Of a stretch of DNA of 64,000 nucleotides, positions 56,654 through 64,000 are shown piece after piece. The translations under genes and the position numbers were made by a program. Position 1 is the stretch's first letter. Every line of letters begins with the position of its first letter. Origin of the DNA: Dokdonia pacifica (lineage in GTDB: Bacteria; Bacteroidota; Bacteroidia; Flavobacteriales; Flavobacteriaceae); the NCBI RefSeq assembly GCF_900188275.1, contig NZ_FZNY01000005.1, positions 310,001-374,000 of the forward strand. The letters are read 5' to 3'. The notes beneath the pieces are model-generated. The model saw only the letters and a program-made list of their open reading frames with translations, was not told the origin of the DNA and did not search any database.

Positions 56654-57568
56654 ATGAATAAATCTATAGTACTTATAATTTGTATGATTACCATAGTAAT
56701 TATTACAAGTTGTAAAGAAGAAAAAACTTCAGTACCTCCTCAAGAAATAAGTAAGGAAGATATACAAACTGATCTTGTAAAAGTTCCAGAAAGTTGGGTT
56801 ACAGAAAGAGTGACTAAAGCGAAAAATAGATTGCAAGGGTCTCCCGCTGGAACTATCGTATGGAATGCCATGGAAGCACATGGAGGTTTAACCAACTGGT
56901 ATTCAAAAGGACCTATAGCCTTTCATTTTGATTATAAACCTCTAGATGGAAGTACACGACGTAATACATATCAAACAGTAGATATGTGGCGTAATACAGC
57001 TAGGCATCAACATTATGATGATCGCTCTCAAGAGTTTGGATGGGATGGTTCTCAAGCTTGGACAAAAACGACAGATAGTACCGCTTTTAAATACAACCTT
57101 CGTTTTTGGGCATTAACTCCTTATTATTTTCTTGCACAACCCTTTGTACTTGATGGGGAAGGTGTGATCCTAGAACAGTTAGAAGATAAAAATTTTAAAG
57201 ACAAGATATACAATGTTATTAAAGTAAGTTTTGCAGAAGGTACGGGTGATGCACCAGATGACTATTATGTTCTCTATTTTGGAAAAGAAGATCATACACT
57301 TGGTGTAATTCGTTATATCGTATCCTATCCAGGGTATTTTGAAAAAGGAAAACATTTACCTGAAAAGTTTATGGAGATACAAGGAACTACTACAATAGAT
57401 GGTATTATAGTAAGCAAAGGATACCACACGCATTGGCTACTAGAAGATGAAACACCTGGCGAGCATATCACAACAATTACTGTAGATTCTATTTCTTTTC
57501 AACCAAAAACTAAAAAAGAATATCTTGAGGCACCTCAAGAAGCTACAATTCTAAGGGGATTAAAATAA
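56654..57568 (+). CDS. DUF6503-type lipoprotein
   Basis: The 304-residue lipoprotein has signal MNKSIVLIICMITIVIITSC (lipobox ITSC), then K-E-E. The mature part contains AMEAHGGLTNWYSKGPIAFHFDYKP and FGWDGSQAWTK, the pattern of DUF6503, a Bacteroidota family thought to fold like LolA/LppX-type beta baskets. Lipid or hydrophobic-ligand binding is possible but inferred. An alternative ATG lies 9 bp upstream (56645). The next gene follows after 21 bp and may be co-transcribed. Confidence 0.8.
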   Translation: MNKSIVLIICMITIVIITSCKEEKTSVPPQEISKEDIQTDLVKVPESWVTERVTKAKNRLQGSPAGTIVWNAMEAHGGLTNWYSKGPIAFHFDYKPLDGSTRRNTYQTVDMWRNTARHQHYDDRSQEFGWDGSQAWTKTTDSTAFKYNLRFWALTPYYFLAQPFVLDGEGVILEQLEDKNFKDKIYNVIKVSFAEGTGDAPDDYYVLYFGKEDHTLGVIRYIVSYPGYFEKGKHLPEKFMEIQGTTTIDGIIVSKGYHTHWLLEDETPGEHITTITVDSISFQPKTKKEYLEAPQEATILRGLK

Positions 57569-57589
57569 TATCTTATTTTAAAAATAGCT

Positions 57590-58063
57590 ATGCTTTACAT
57601 TCAATTTGAAATTAAAAACCCAGAAAAGTACTATGCTTTTAAAAAAGTATATAAAATACTTTTTGAGATTAAACCTAAAGGAGAAAGTAGACCGTTTGAG
57701 TTTTGGGAAGATCTCATTCCTGCATATTCGAAAAAATTTTTAGAGGGGTTTTATAAAAAAGAAAATGCCCTTTCAGATCTTATTAGAGAAGACTTCACAT
57801 CTATGATTAATTACTTAGAGTTTGGATTAGATGCAGATTTTATAAACCTCCAAATTCTTAATCCAACAACAGGGCAAGTAGATTTTGCGGCTTTAGGATT
57901 TCCTTATGGAGGTATGGACAGGCTTCTTGTTTTTTTAAAATCATATGATTGTATTCCAAAAGAGATTTACAATGGGTTTTCTGTATGTAAACTCACTTGG
58001 ATAGATAAATACACTTATGAATCAATAGATTTACCTGACAAAACTGAAGCATACTTGAATTAA
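57590..58063 (+). CDS. hypothetical cytoplasmic protein
   Basis: The 157-residue soluble protein has no signal peptide or transmembrane segment. It is rich in aromatic and acidic residues, with phrases such as FEFWEDLIPAYSKKFLEGFYKKE and FAALGFPYGGMDRLLVFLKSY. I recognise no family. Spacing suggests it is read together with the DUF6503 lipoprotein. Confidence 0.75.
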   Translation: MLYIQFEIKNPEKYYAFKKVYKILFEIKPKGESRPFEFWEDLIPAYSKKFLEGFYKKENALSDLIREDFTSMINYLEFGLDADFINLQILNPTTGQVDFAALGFPYGGMDRLLVFLKSYDCIPKEIYNGFSVCKLTWIDKYTYESIDLPDKTEAYLN

Positions 58064-58211
58064 ATAAAACTGTTACACTAGTGATTTTTTAAAAATTTAT
58101 TTAATGATTCTAGAGCTAGAAATATATACTTCTACTAGATACATACCATTAAGTTTGTAATTACAATACTAATTTTTACATTTAAGATGTTATTCAAAAT
58201 GTAAAAAACAT

Positions 58212-60554
58212 ATGCGCCCTCTTTTAATATGTATTTGTAGTCTTTTTTTATTCATAAGCTGTACGCAAACTATCTCTACTCCTGCAACATTAGATACCCT
58301 AACAAAAGAGAGTCCTCGTATACAAGGGGAAAATGCCTACCTAGAATCTCCTTATGTAACCGCAGGTGATCGTGTATATATGGTAGGGCATCAAAATGGA
58401 TCTTTTCCTGAATTAGGCTGGCATATTAAAGATGAAATGGGAGGCATCTGGAACCACCCCATCAAACTAATAGATGGTTTTGATATAGAAATTCAAAAAA
58501 ACAATACTACGGTAGCTTTAGATAGCGCACACACTTTTACAAATTATCCATATGCCAATAAACATGAATATACGTTACAAGAACAAGAATTAAAAGTAGA
58601 TCGCTGGCAATTTGTACCTGATCATAAAGAAGGTATTTTCATTCAACTAGCAATCAGGAACACTAGCAATACAGAGACTAGTTTTGATCTTGCATTTACA
58701 GGTAATGTAGATCTTAGACCTACTTGGCTTGGAAAAGAAACCAATATGATTGATGCGCAAGATATAGCAACCTATGATGCTACTACTGATCACTGGATAA
58801 TGAAAGATCAGAATAACCCTTGGTTTGTTTCTTTTGGATCTGATCACACCTCTATAAAACAAAAGCAAAAAAAATCTTCCTACAGAGGTATGGGAGTAGC
58901 TGGAGAACTCGCCTATCATATCTCAATACCTGCAAAGAGTACTGAAACTATCAATTTTGTAATCGCAGGAAGTTATATCTCAAAAGAGAACGCTATAGCA
59001 ACCTATCAAGATATACATACATCGGCTATAAAAGATATTCAGTCAAAAAAGCAACGCTATGCTCAATTAGCAAAACAATCTAAACTTACCATTCCTGATA
59101 AGGATATCCAAGAAACTTTTGAATGGCTCAAATACAATAGTGATTGGTTAGTACGTACCGTTCCAGAAATAGGTTCTGGAATCACAGCAGGTATTCCTGA
59201 TTACCCATGGTGGTTTGGCGTAGATAGTGAATATGCACTTAAAGGATATATGGCTATTGGACAAACAGAACCTGTATACAATACCATACAACTATTAGAT
59301 AGTGTATCAAATGCTCTGAATGGTAATGGACGTATCATTCATGAGATGTCTACCAATGGAAAAGTATTTAATCCTGGAAATATTAACGAAACGCCACAAT
59401 ACGCATCTCTTATTTGGGAAGTGTACCAATGGAATGGAGATCGTACATTTTTAGAGCGCTACTTCCCTACTATTGAGAAAGGCCTAGATTGGTTACTCAG
59501 TGAGAAAGATGCAAATAACAACCTATTTCCTGATGGGTTTGGAATGATGGAAATTCATGGTCTCGATAGTGAAATGATTGATGTAGCCGTCTATACCCAA
59601 AGAGCCTTTGACGATGCTGCAAAGATGGCTTCAATACTTAACAAAAATGAACTCTCAAAGCGATACGAAGAAATTGCTCTTTCGCTTAAAGCGAAAATAA
59701 ATACAGAATTCTGGTCTGAAGACTATCAGAGCTATGCAGATTTTATAGGAACAGATACACAAGCATTACATCTTATAGAAGATGCCATTGTACGTGCAGA
59801 TACACTTAACAAACCATGGGCCGTTGCTGAGCTTAAAAGCACGCAACAAGCGATCAAAGCAAACCCATCATCACAGCCAAGACCTTTTGTATTACATCAT
59901 AATTGGGTAGTAAATACGCCTATGGAAATGGGAATTGCAGATTCTACAAAGGCATTACAAGCATTACAAACCGCCGAAAAGTTCGTAAATCCTTTCGGAG
60001 TTTTTGTAACAGGAATAGACAGAGATGATTCTGCCGGAAAAGACGATGGGTCTTTTAAAGGAAGTAAAATCTTCTCCTATACAGGTGCCGTCATGACACT
60101 TCCTACTGGTGTACAAATTGTAGCTGAAAATAACTATGGACGTCCCGATCAAGCTCTGAATTATTTGAAGCGAATGAACAGAACCTTTAGCTATGCTTTT
60201 CCTGGAAGTATGTATGAAGTATCTCCAGATTATGGAATGATCACACAGGCATGGAATATTTATGGATATGCAGTTCCTATTGTGCAACAGTTTTTTGGAG
60301 TACAACCCAATGCAGCCCAAAAGAAAGTCACTATACAACCTCAAATGCCGAGTACATGGAATGATGCATCTTTAGAAAATATCAAAATAGCCGATAATGA
60401 AGTCTCTATATATTACACAAAAACGGGATCACAAATCCATCTAAAAGTAATACAAACCAATCCTGAATGGGAAATTACTATTGAGTTACCATCACAAGAT
60501 GGAAATAGTAAGAAATTTACTTCTAAAGGATTAACTCAAGAAGCACATAATTAA
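58212..60554 (+). CDS. glycoside hydrolase lipoprotein, (alpha/alpha)6-barrel, debranching-enzyme-like
   Basis: The 780-residue lipoprotein has lipobox FISC (Cys 17). A beta-sandwich N-terminal domain (about 30-270) is followed by an (alpha/alpha)6 barrel (about 285-700) with GIPDYPWWFGVDSEYALKGYMAIG, NINETPQYASLIWEVYQWNGD and LFPDGFGMMEIHG, and a small C-terminal beta domain. This layout fits amylo-alpha-1,6-glucosidase/GH63- and GH116-like families. Acidic residues in WWFGVDSEY and near MMEIHGLDSEMID are candidate catalytic positions. The substrate is unknown. It lies on the outer surface or in the periplasm. Its stop codon directly abuts the stop of ilvA on the other strand. Confidence 0.85.
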   Translation: MRPLLICICSLFLFISCTQTISTPATLDTLTKESPRIQGENAYLESPYVTAGDRVYMVGHQNGSFPELGWHIKDEMGGIWNHPIKLIDGFDIEIQKNNTTVALDSAHTFTNYPYANKHEYTLQEQELKVDRWQFVPDHKEGIFIQLAIRNTSNTETSFDLAFTGNVDLRPTWLGKETNMIDAQDIATYDATTDHWIMKDQNNPWFVSFGSDHTSIKQKQKKSSYRGMGVAGELAYHISIPAKSTETINFVIAGSYISKENAIATYQDIHTSAIKDIQSKKQRYAQLAKQSKLTIPDKDIQETFEWLKYNSDWLVRTVPEIGSGITAGIPDYPWWFGVDSEYALKGYMAIGQTEPVYNTIQLLDSVSNALNGNGRIIHEMSTNGKVFNPGNINETPQYASLIWEVYQWNGDRTFLERYFPTIEKGLDWLLSEKDANNNLFPDGFGMMEIHGLDSEMIDVAVYTQRAFDDAAKMASILNKNELSKRYEEIALSLKAKINTEFWSEDYQSYADFIGTDTQALHLIEDAIVRADTLNKPWAVAELKSTQQAIKANPSSQPRPFVLHHNWVVNTPMEMGIADSTKALQALQTAEKFVNPFGVFVTGIDRDDSAGKDDGSFKGSKIFSYTGAVMTLPTGVQIVAENNYGRPDQALNYLKRMNRTFSYAFPGSMYEVSPDYGMITQAWNIYGYAVPIVQQFFGVQPNAAQKKVTIQPQMPSTWNDASLENIKIADNEVSIYYTKTGSQIHLKVIQTNPEWEITIELPSQDGNSKKFTSKGLTQEAHN

Positions 60555-61826
60555 TTACACTAAAAACTGAAATAAATCTGGTTTATCATTCAGGTAATCA
60601 CCAAAGAATTTACGTGCATGCATTCTATTAACGAGAGGTTCTAAATCTGTTACTTTTTTTAGTTGAATTCCTACCACGGCAGGCCCTTGCTCCCTACTCG
60701 TTCGTTTAGAATACTCAAAGTGTGTAATATCATCGTCAGGACCTAAAACCTCAGCAACAAACTCCTTTAAGGCACCTGCACGTTGTGGAAAACGGACAAT
60801 AAAATAATGCTTTAAACCTCTGTGTAATAAAGCACGTTCTTTAATCTCTGCTGTACGAGTAATATCATTATTACTTCCACTTACCACACACGCAACATGT
60901 TTTCCTTTAATCTTATCTGCAAATTGATCGAGTACGGCTAGTGTTAAAGCACCAGCGGGTTCTACGACAATAGCATCACGGTTGTATAAATCTAGAATAG
61001 TTTGACACACTTCTCCTTCTTGTACCGTAACTACTTGATCTAAAAACTGACGACATATTTTAAAATTACGCTCTCCTACGCGTTGTACAGCAGCCCCATC
61101 TACAAACTTATCGATATCAGATAAGGTTGTATTTTGACCACGTTCTATAGAAGATTTCATAGCGGGTGCGCCTGCAGGTTCTACTCCTATCACTTTCGTA
61201 TCTGGAGACAATAAATGAAATACCGTACTTAATCCAGCAGATAGTCCTCCACCGCCTATGGGTACAAATACATAATCCAATGGCGTAGTAGATTGCTTAA
61301 TGATTTCTAACCCTACCGTTGCTTGTCCTTCTATAATTTTTTCGTCATCAAAAGGGTGTACAAATGTTTTTCCTTCTTCTAGACAGCAGGTATTCGCTTT
61401 CGCGAAAGCGTCATCAAACGTATCACCTTCTAAAACCACCTTGATCCAATCTCCTCCAAAAAGCTTGACTTGTTCCACCTTTTGAGAAGGTGTAGGCATC
61501 GGCATATAAATCGTACCATGTATCTGTAGTTTTGCACATGCAAAAGCGACACCTTGGGCATGATTTCCAGCACTGGCACATACAATCCCTTTCGTTTTTG
61601 CTACTGAAGATAACGAACTCATCTTATTGTAAGCTCCTCTTATTTTATAAGATCGCACTTGCTGTAAATCTTCTCTTTTTAAAAGAATAGTCGCATCATA
61701 TTTTTTAGAATATGTAAAACTCTGCATTAAAGGTGTTTGAGTAACAACTTCTTTAATAGCTTCTGAAGCATTTTTTACAGCATCAAGCGTAGGATAATAT
61801 GTGGTTTCTGTTTGCATAATTTTCAT
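60555..61826 (-). CDS. ilvA: threonine ammonia-lyase (threonine deaminase)
   Basis: The PLP enzyme makes 2-oxobutanoate from threonine, the first step to isoleucine (EC 4.3.1.19). The 423-residue product has the PLP lysine in SYKIRGA (Lys 61), the substrate loop SAGNHAQGVA, the phosphate-binding GGGGLSAGL and a single ACT-like C-terminal regulatory domain (about 325-415). I chose the ATG at 61826; the ATG at 61817 is also possible. The open frame continues to 61964, but that part is REP-like repeat DNA and not conserved. A palindrome copy encodes DDAFAKANT at about residue 142. Confidence 0.95.
   Translation of the reverse strand: MKIMQTETTYYPTLDAVKNASEAIKEVVTQTPLMQSFTYSKKYDATILLKREDLQQVRSYKIRGAYNKMSSLSSVAKTKGIVCASAGNHAQGVAFACAKLQIHGTIYMPMPTPSQKVEQVKLFGGDWIKVVLEGDTFDDAFAKANTCCLEEGKTFVHPFDDEKIIEGQATVGLEIIKQSTTPLDYVFVPIGGGGLSAGLSTVFHLLSPDTKVIGVEPAGAPAMKSSIERGQNTTLSDIDKFVDGAAVQRVGERNFKICRQFLDQVVTVQEGEVCQTILDLYNRDAIVVEPAGALTLAVLDQFADKIKGKHVACVVSGSNNDITRTAEIKERALLHRGLKHYFIVRFPQRAGALKEFVAEVLGPDDDITHFEYSKRTSREQGPAVVGIQLKKVTDLEPLVNRMHARKFFGDYLNDKPDLFQFLV
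61395..61410. repeat. palindrome copy, in ilvA
   Basis: Perfect CGCTTTCGCGAAAGCG, read on the minus strand as D-A-F-A-K-A. Confidence 0.9.
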
Positions 61827-61827
61827 T

Positions 61828-61991
61828 CTCGCACTTCGGCTACGTTCTGCATAAACACCAGTGGGAATATCATTCTTATTAATTTTATCATTCCTCCTTC
61901 TCGAAGAATCTATTATTAGTGTCATTTCGAGTGCAGTCGAGAACTGATTACTAAAAAACTTCATTGAGCTCTCGACTGCGCTCGAGCTGAC
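61828..61991. repeat. REP-like extragenic repeat element between ilvC and ilvA
   Basis: It contains a large hairpin with arms 61921-61942 (GTCATTTCGAGTGCAGTCGA...) and 61970-61991 (...CTCGACTGCGCTCGAGCTGAC), plus CTTCTCGAAGAATC-like and CACTTCGGCTACGTTCTG-like stretches at its left. Sequences of the TCTCGACTGC-CTCGA-TGACA type are frequent extragenic repeats in Flavobacteriaceae. GC content is higher than in the surroundings. Confidence 0.75.
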
Positions 61992-61995
61992 AACA

Positions 61996-63495
61996 CTAAT
62001 TTAAAACAGCTTCTGGTGTGTCTTCTGTTTTTACTTTTTTCATGGCAGTCATAGCTTTACGCAATCTTGCACCTACTTTTTCTACTGGATGATTACGAAT
62101 GGCATCATTTACAGCAATAAGTTCTTGATTATCTACGCTATTTGATTTCGCGAAAGCGGTACCTATCACATCTACATCAATAGTTTTCATAAAATCAGTA
62201 AGTAATGGCTTGCATGCATGATCAAAAAGATAACATCCATACTCTGCTGTATCAGAAATGATACGGTTCATTTCAAACAGTTTTTTACGAGCTATCGTAT
62301 TTGCAATAAGTGGTGTTTCGTGTAATGATTCATAGTAGGCTGAGTCTTCAATAATACCTGCAGCAGTCATGGTTTCAAAAGCAAGTTCGACACCAGATTT
62401 CACAAAAGCAACCAGTAACGTCCCATGATCAAAATACGTTTGTTCAGAAATATGATCGCCTGTAATTTCTTGTTTTTCGAAAGCAGTTTCTCCAGTGGCA
62501 GCACGCCATGTTAAAAGGTTTTTATCATCTGCTGCCCAATCTTCCATCATAGTTTTAGAAAAATGCCCCGAAATAATATCATCCATATGCTTTTCAAACA
62601 GCGGGCGCATAATTGTTTTTAAGTCTGAAGCTAGTTGAAAAGCTTTGATCTTAGCAGGATTACTTAAGCGATCCATCATGGTGGTAATACCTCCGTGTTT
62701 TAATGCTTCTGTAATCGTCTCCCATCCATATTGAATAAGTTTTGCTGCATACGAAGGTTCGATTCCTTTTTCAACCATTTTATCAAAACAAAGAATAGAT
62801 CCTGTTTGTAATACACCACAAAGAATGGTTTGTTCTCCCATGAGATCACTTTTTACCTCAGCAACAAATGATGATTCTAATACACCTGCTCTATGTCCCC
62901 CAGTTGCAACTGCGTAAGCTTTTGCTTGCTCTAATCCTTTTCCTTGCGGATCGTTATTAGGATGTACTGCAATAAGTGTAGGAACTCCAAAACCACGTAA
63001 ATACTCTTCTCTTACTTCAGATCCTGGGCACTTAGGTGCTACCATAATTACTGTCAAATCTTTACGTACCTGCATTCCTTCTTCAACAATATTAAATCCA
63101 TGAGAGTAAGATAGTGTTGCTCCTTCTTTCATAAATGGCATTACTGCCTTTACAACAGCAGTATGTTGCTTATCTGGAGTTAAATTAAGTACTACATCTG
63201 CATCAGGTATAAGCTCTTCATAGGTTCCTACCGTAAAATCATGTTTGGTTGCATTTTGATAAGAAGCACGTTTTTGATCTATAGCACTTTGGCGTAAAGC
63301 ATAAGAAATATCAAGACCACTGTCTCTCATATTTAATCCTTGATTTAGTCCTTGCGCACCACAACCTACAATAACCACTTTTTTCCCATCAAGGGCTTTG
63401 GTTCCGTTAGAAAATTCATCGGCAGTCATAAAACGACATTTTCCTAATTGTGCTAATTGATCTCTTAATGATAATGTGTTGAAATAATTTTCCAT
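61996..63495 (-). CDS. ilvC: ketol-acid reductoisomerase (class II)
   Basis: The enzyme makes 2,3-dihydroxy-3-isovalerate in valine, leucine and isoleucine synthesis (EC 1.1.1.86), using NADPH and Mg2+. The 499-residue length and duplicated C-terminal knotted domain mark the long class II form, as in E. coli (491). [21 protein letters not shown] (about 40-60) is the Rossmann nucleotide site, and [19 protein letters not shown] and [14 protein letters not shown] are conserved. It lies between ilvN and ilvA on the same strand, separated from each by repeat elements. An imperfect palindrome copy encodes TAFAKSN near residue 449. Confidence 0.96.
   Translation of the reverse strand: MENYFNTLSLRDQLAQLGKCRFMTADEFSNGTKALDGKKVVIVGCGAQGLNQGLNMRDSGLDISYALRQSAIDQKRASYQNATKHDFTVGTYEELIPDADVVLNLTPDKQHTAVVKAVMPFMKEGATLSYSHGFNIVEEGMQVRKDLTVIMVAPKCPGSEVREEYLRGFGVPTLIAVHPNNDPQGKGLEQAKAYAVATGGHRAGVLESSFVAEVKSDLMGEQTILCGVLQTGSILCFDKMVEKGIEPSYAAKLIQYGWETITEALKHGGITTMMDRLSNPAKIKAFQLASDLKTIMRPLFEKHMDDIISGHFSKTMMEDWAADDKNLLTWRAATGETAFEKQEITGDHISEQTYFDHGTLLVAFVKSGVELAFETMTAAGIIEDSAYYESLHETPLIANTIARKKLFEMNRIISDTAEYGCYLFDHACKPLLTDFMKTIDVDVIGTAFAKSNSVDNQELIAVNDAIRNHPVEKVGARLRKAMTAMKKVKTEDTPEAVLN
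62146..62157. repeat. imperfect palindrome copy, in ilvC
   Basis: TTTCGCGAAAGC; the left arm lacks the GC. It is read as A-F-A-K on the minus strand. Confidence 0.75.
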
Positions 63496-63514
63496 GTGTG
63501 TATCTTATTTTTTC

Positions 63515-63578
63515 ATCTCCGTATAGACGGAGATCTAATCTCTCTCTGTCCTTCGGACATCTCTCCTAAAGGGAGAGA
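63515..63578. repeat. hairpin-rich repeat element between ilvN and ilvC
   Basis: Three consecutive small hairpins: ATCTCCGT-ATAG-ACGGAGAT (63515-63534), TGTCC-TTC-GGACA (63547-63559) and TCTCTCC-TAAAG-GGAGAGA (63560-63578). The whole reads as purine/pyrimidine-strand-biased repeat DNA of the type scattered between flavobacterial genes. Confidence 0.65.
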
Positions 63579-63612
63579 ATTAATAATCTTTTATATTTTT
63601 TAATTATGCTGT

Positions 63613-64000
63613 TTATGCTTTCGCGAAAGCGTACTCATCTTCTTTACTTAACTCTTTTAAAAGTTGAGAAATAGGCATTTCTGATTTTGTGACCGCAATA
63701 CGCCCTGATCTGACAAATTGCATAATCCCAAAAGGTTTTAATTCTCTGTATAATAATTCGATTTCAGAGCGCATTCCAGATTTTTCAAGTACAAAAAACT
63801 GTTTGTTTACTGTTACAATACGCGCATGACTATCTTTTATAATGTTTTGGATTTTTCGTTCTTCAAAGAGTAAATCTGATTTAATTTTAAATAATGCACT
63901 CTCTGTAAAGATGGTTTCCTCATCGGTATGGTAATAGGCTTTAATGACTTCTATCTGACGTTCAATTTGTCCTATAATTTTTTTGATTTGTGATTCTGTT
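63613..64000 (-). CDS. ilvN: acetolactate synthase small (regulatory) subunit, 3' part
   Basis: The minus-strand frame is open from the right edge of the window to the TAA at 63613-63615, about 129 codons. The visible part reads IERQIEVIKAYYHTDEE, then RIVTVNKQFFVLEKSG and LYRELKPFGIMQFVRSGR, which matches the C-terminal half of Bacteroidota IlvN after the ACT domain. The subunit confers feedback control on acetolactate synthase. Its N-terminal part lies outside. The last five residues, AFAKA, are encoded by a palindrome copy directly before the stop. It precedes ilvC and ilvA in one cluster. Confidence 0.92.
   Translation of the reverse strand, partial: TESQIKKIIGQIERQIEVIKAYYHTDEETIFTESALFKIKSDLLFEERKIQNIIKDSHARIVTVNKQFFVLEKSGMRSEIELLYRELKPFGIMQFVRSGRIAVTKSEMPISQLLKELSKEDEYAFAKA
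63617..63630. repeat. GCTTTCGCGAAAGC palindrome copy, at the end of ilvN
   Basis: Perfect 14-mer; on the minus strand it supplies the final codons A-F-A-K-A. Confidence 0.9.

Noticed and set aside
59680-59697. TTTCGCTTAAAGCGAAA in the glycoside hydrolase gene as another palindrome copy
   Set aside because: The centre differs (CTTAAAG instead of CGCG), so it lacks the TTTCGCGAAA core.
61827-61964. In-frame extension of ilvA
   Set aside because: It is translated REP-like repeat DNA, with no similarity to IlvA N-termini.
61828-63578. CRISPR array in the ilv region
   Set aside because: The repeats are hairpins of different sequence without regular spacers or nearby cas genes.

Overview
The window is a typical piece of a low-GC chromosome from a marine-type member of the Flavobacteriaceae (Bacteroidota). 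Several things support this: promoters of the TTG-N19/20-TAnnTTTG type, secreted proteins ending in type IX secretion (T9SS) sorting domains, lipoproteins followed by acidic residues, a cysteine-less type B L31, and family-specific DUFs (DUF2911, DUF4199, DUF6503). Gene content and the GCTTTCGCGAAAGC repeat would fit a Dokdonia/Krokinobacter-like genome, but the genus is a guess. I see no tRNA, rRNA, CRISPR array, prophage or transposase gene.

Layout. 1-8.1 kb: recG, then a minus-strand run of envelope proteins (lipoprotein, DUF2911-TPR protein, TlpA-like lipoprotein, multidomain secreted endonuclease I). 8.4-14.2 kb: pheT, two small membrane-protein genes and an ABC-F ATPase. 14.4-19.3 kb: a thioredoxin-fold lipoprotein without an ATG start, a transaldolase-like enzyme, an SDR, a periplasmic thioredoxin, a nitroreductase and rpmE2. 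19.5-27.4 kb: DUF4199 protein, glycosyltransferase, a T9SS type B protein, phosphohexomutase and an MsbA-like exporter. 27.7-29.2 kb: an ECF sigma factor operon with a membrane protein and a periplasmic sensor-like protein. 29.2-32.6 kb: Ycf48-like propeller, rRNA methyltransferase, second endonuclease I. 32.7-45.2 kb: two tandem ~1000-residue T9SS cargo paralogues, purL and a T9SS M14 carboxypeptidase. 45.4-50.4 kb: acyl-CoA synthetase and a BlaI/M56 (BlaR1-like) pair. 50.5-58.1 kb: small lipoprotein, a ~1 kb stretch without a large gene, ytxJ, clpB and others. 58.2-64 kb: a glycoside hydrolase lipoprotein and the ilvN-ilvC-ilvA branched-chain amino acid cluster, whose ilvN runs off the right edge.

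The observations most worth following up are not single genes. (1) The palindrome GCTTTCGCGAAAGC (core TTTCGCGAAA) occurs 14 times, between genes and inside coding sequence in all three frames. (2) An element AGGTAGGAAA-N9-T(A/T)A(A/G)TTG lies at nearly the same place upstream of three T9SS cargo genes and looks like a shared promoter or operator. (3) Two 14-bp dyads sit in front of the BlaI-type gene, one covering the predicted -33 element. (4) The 51.1-52.0 kb gap carries a 42-codon membrane-peptide ORF, three C-run motifs spaced about 31 bp, strong hairpins and its own terminator. (5) REP-like hairpin elements separate the ilv genes.
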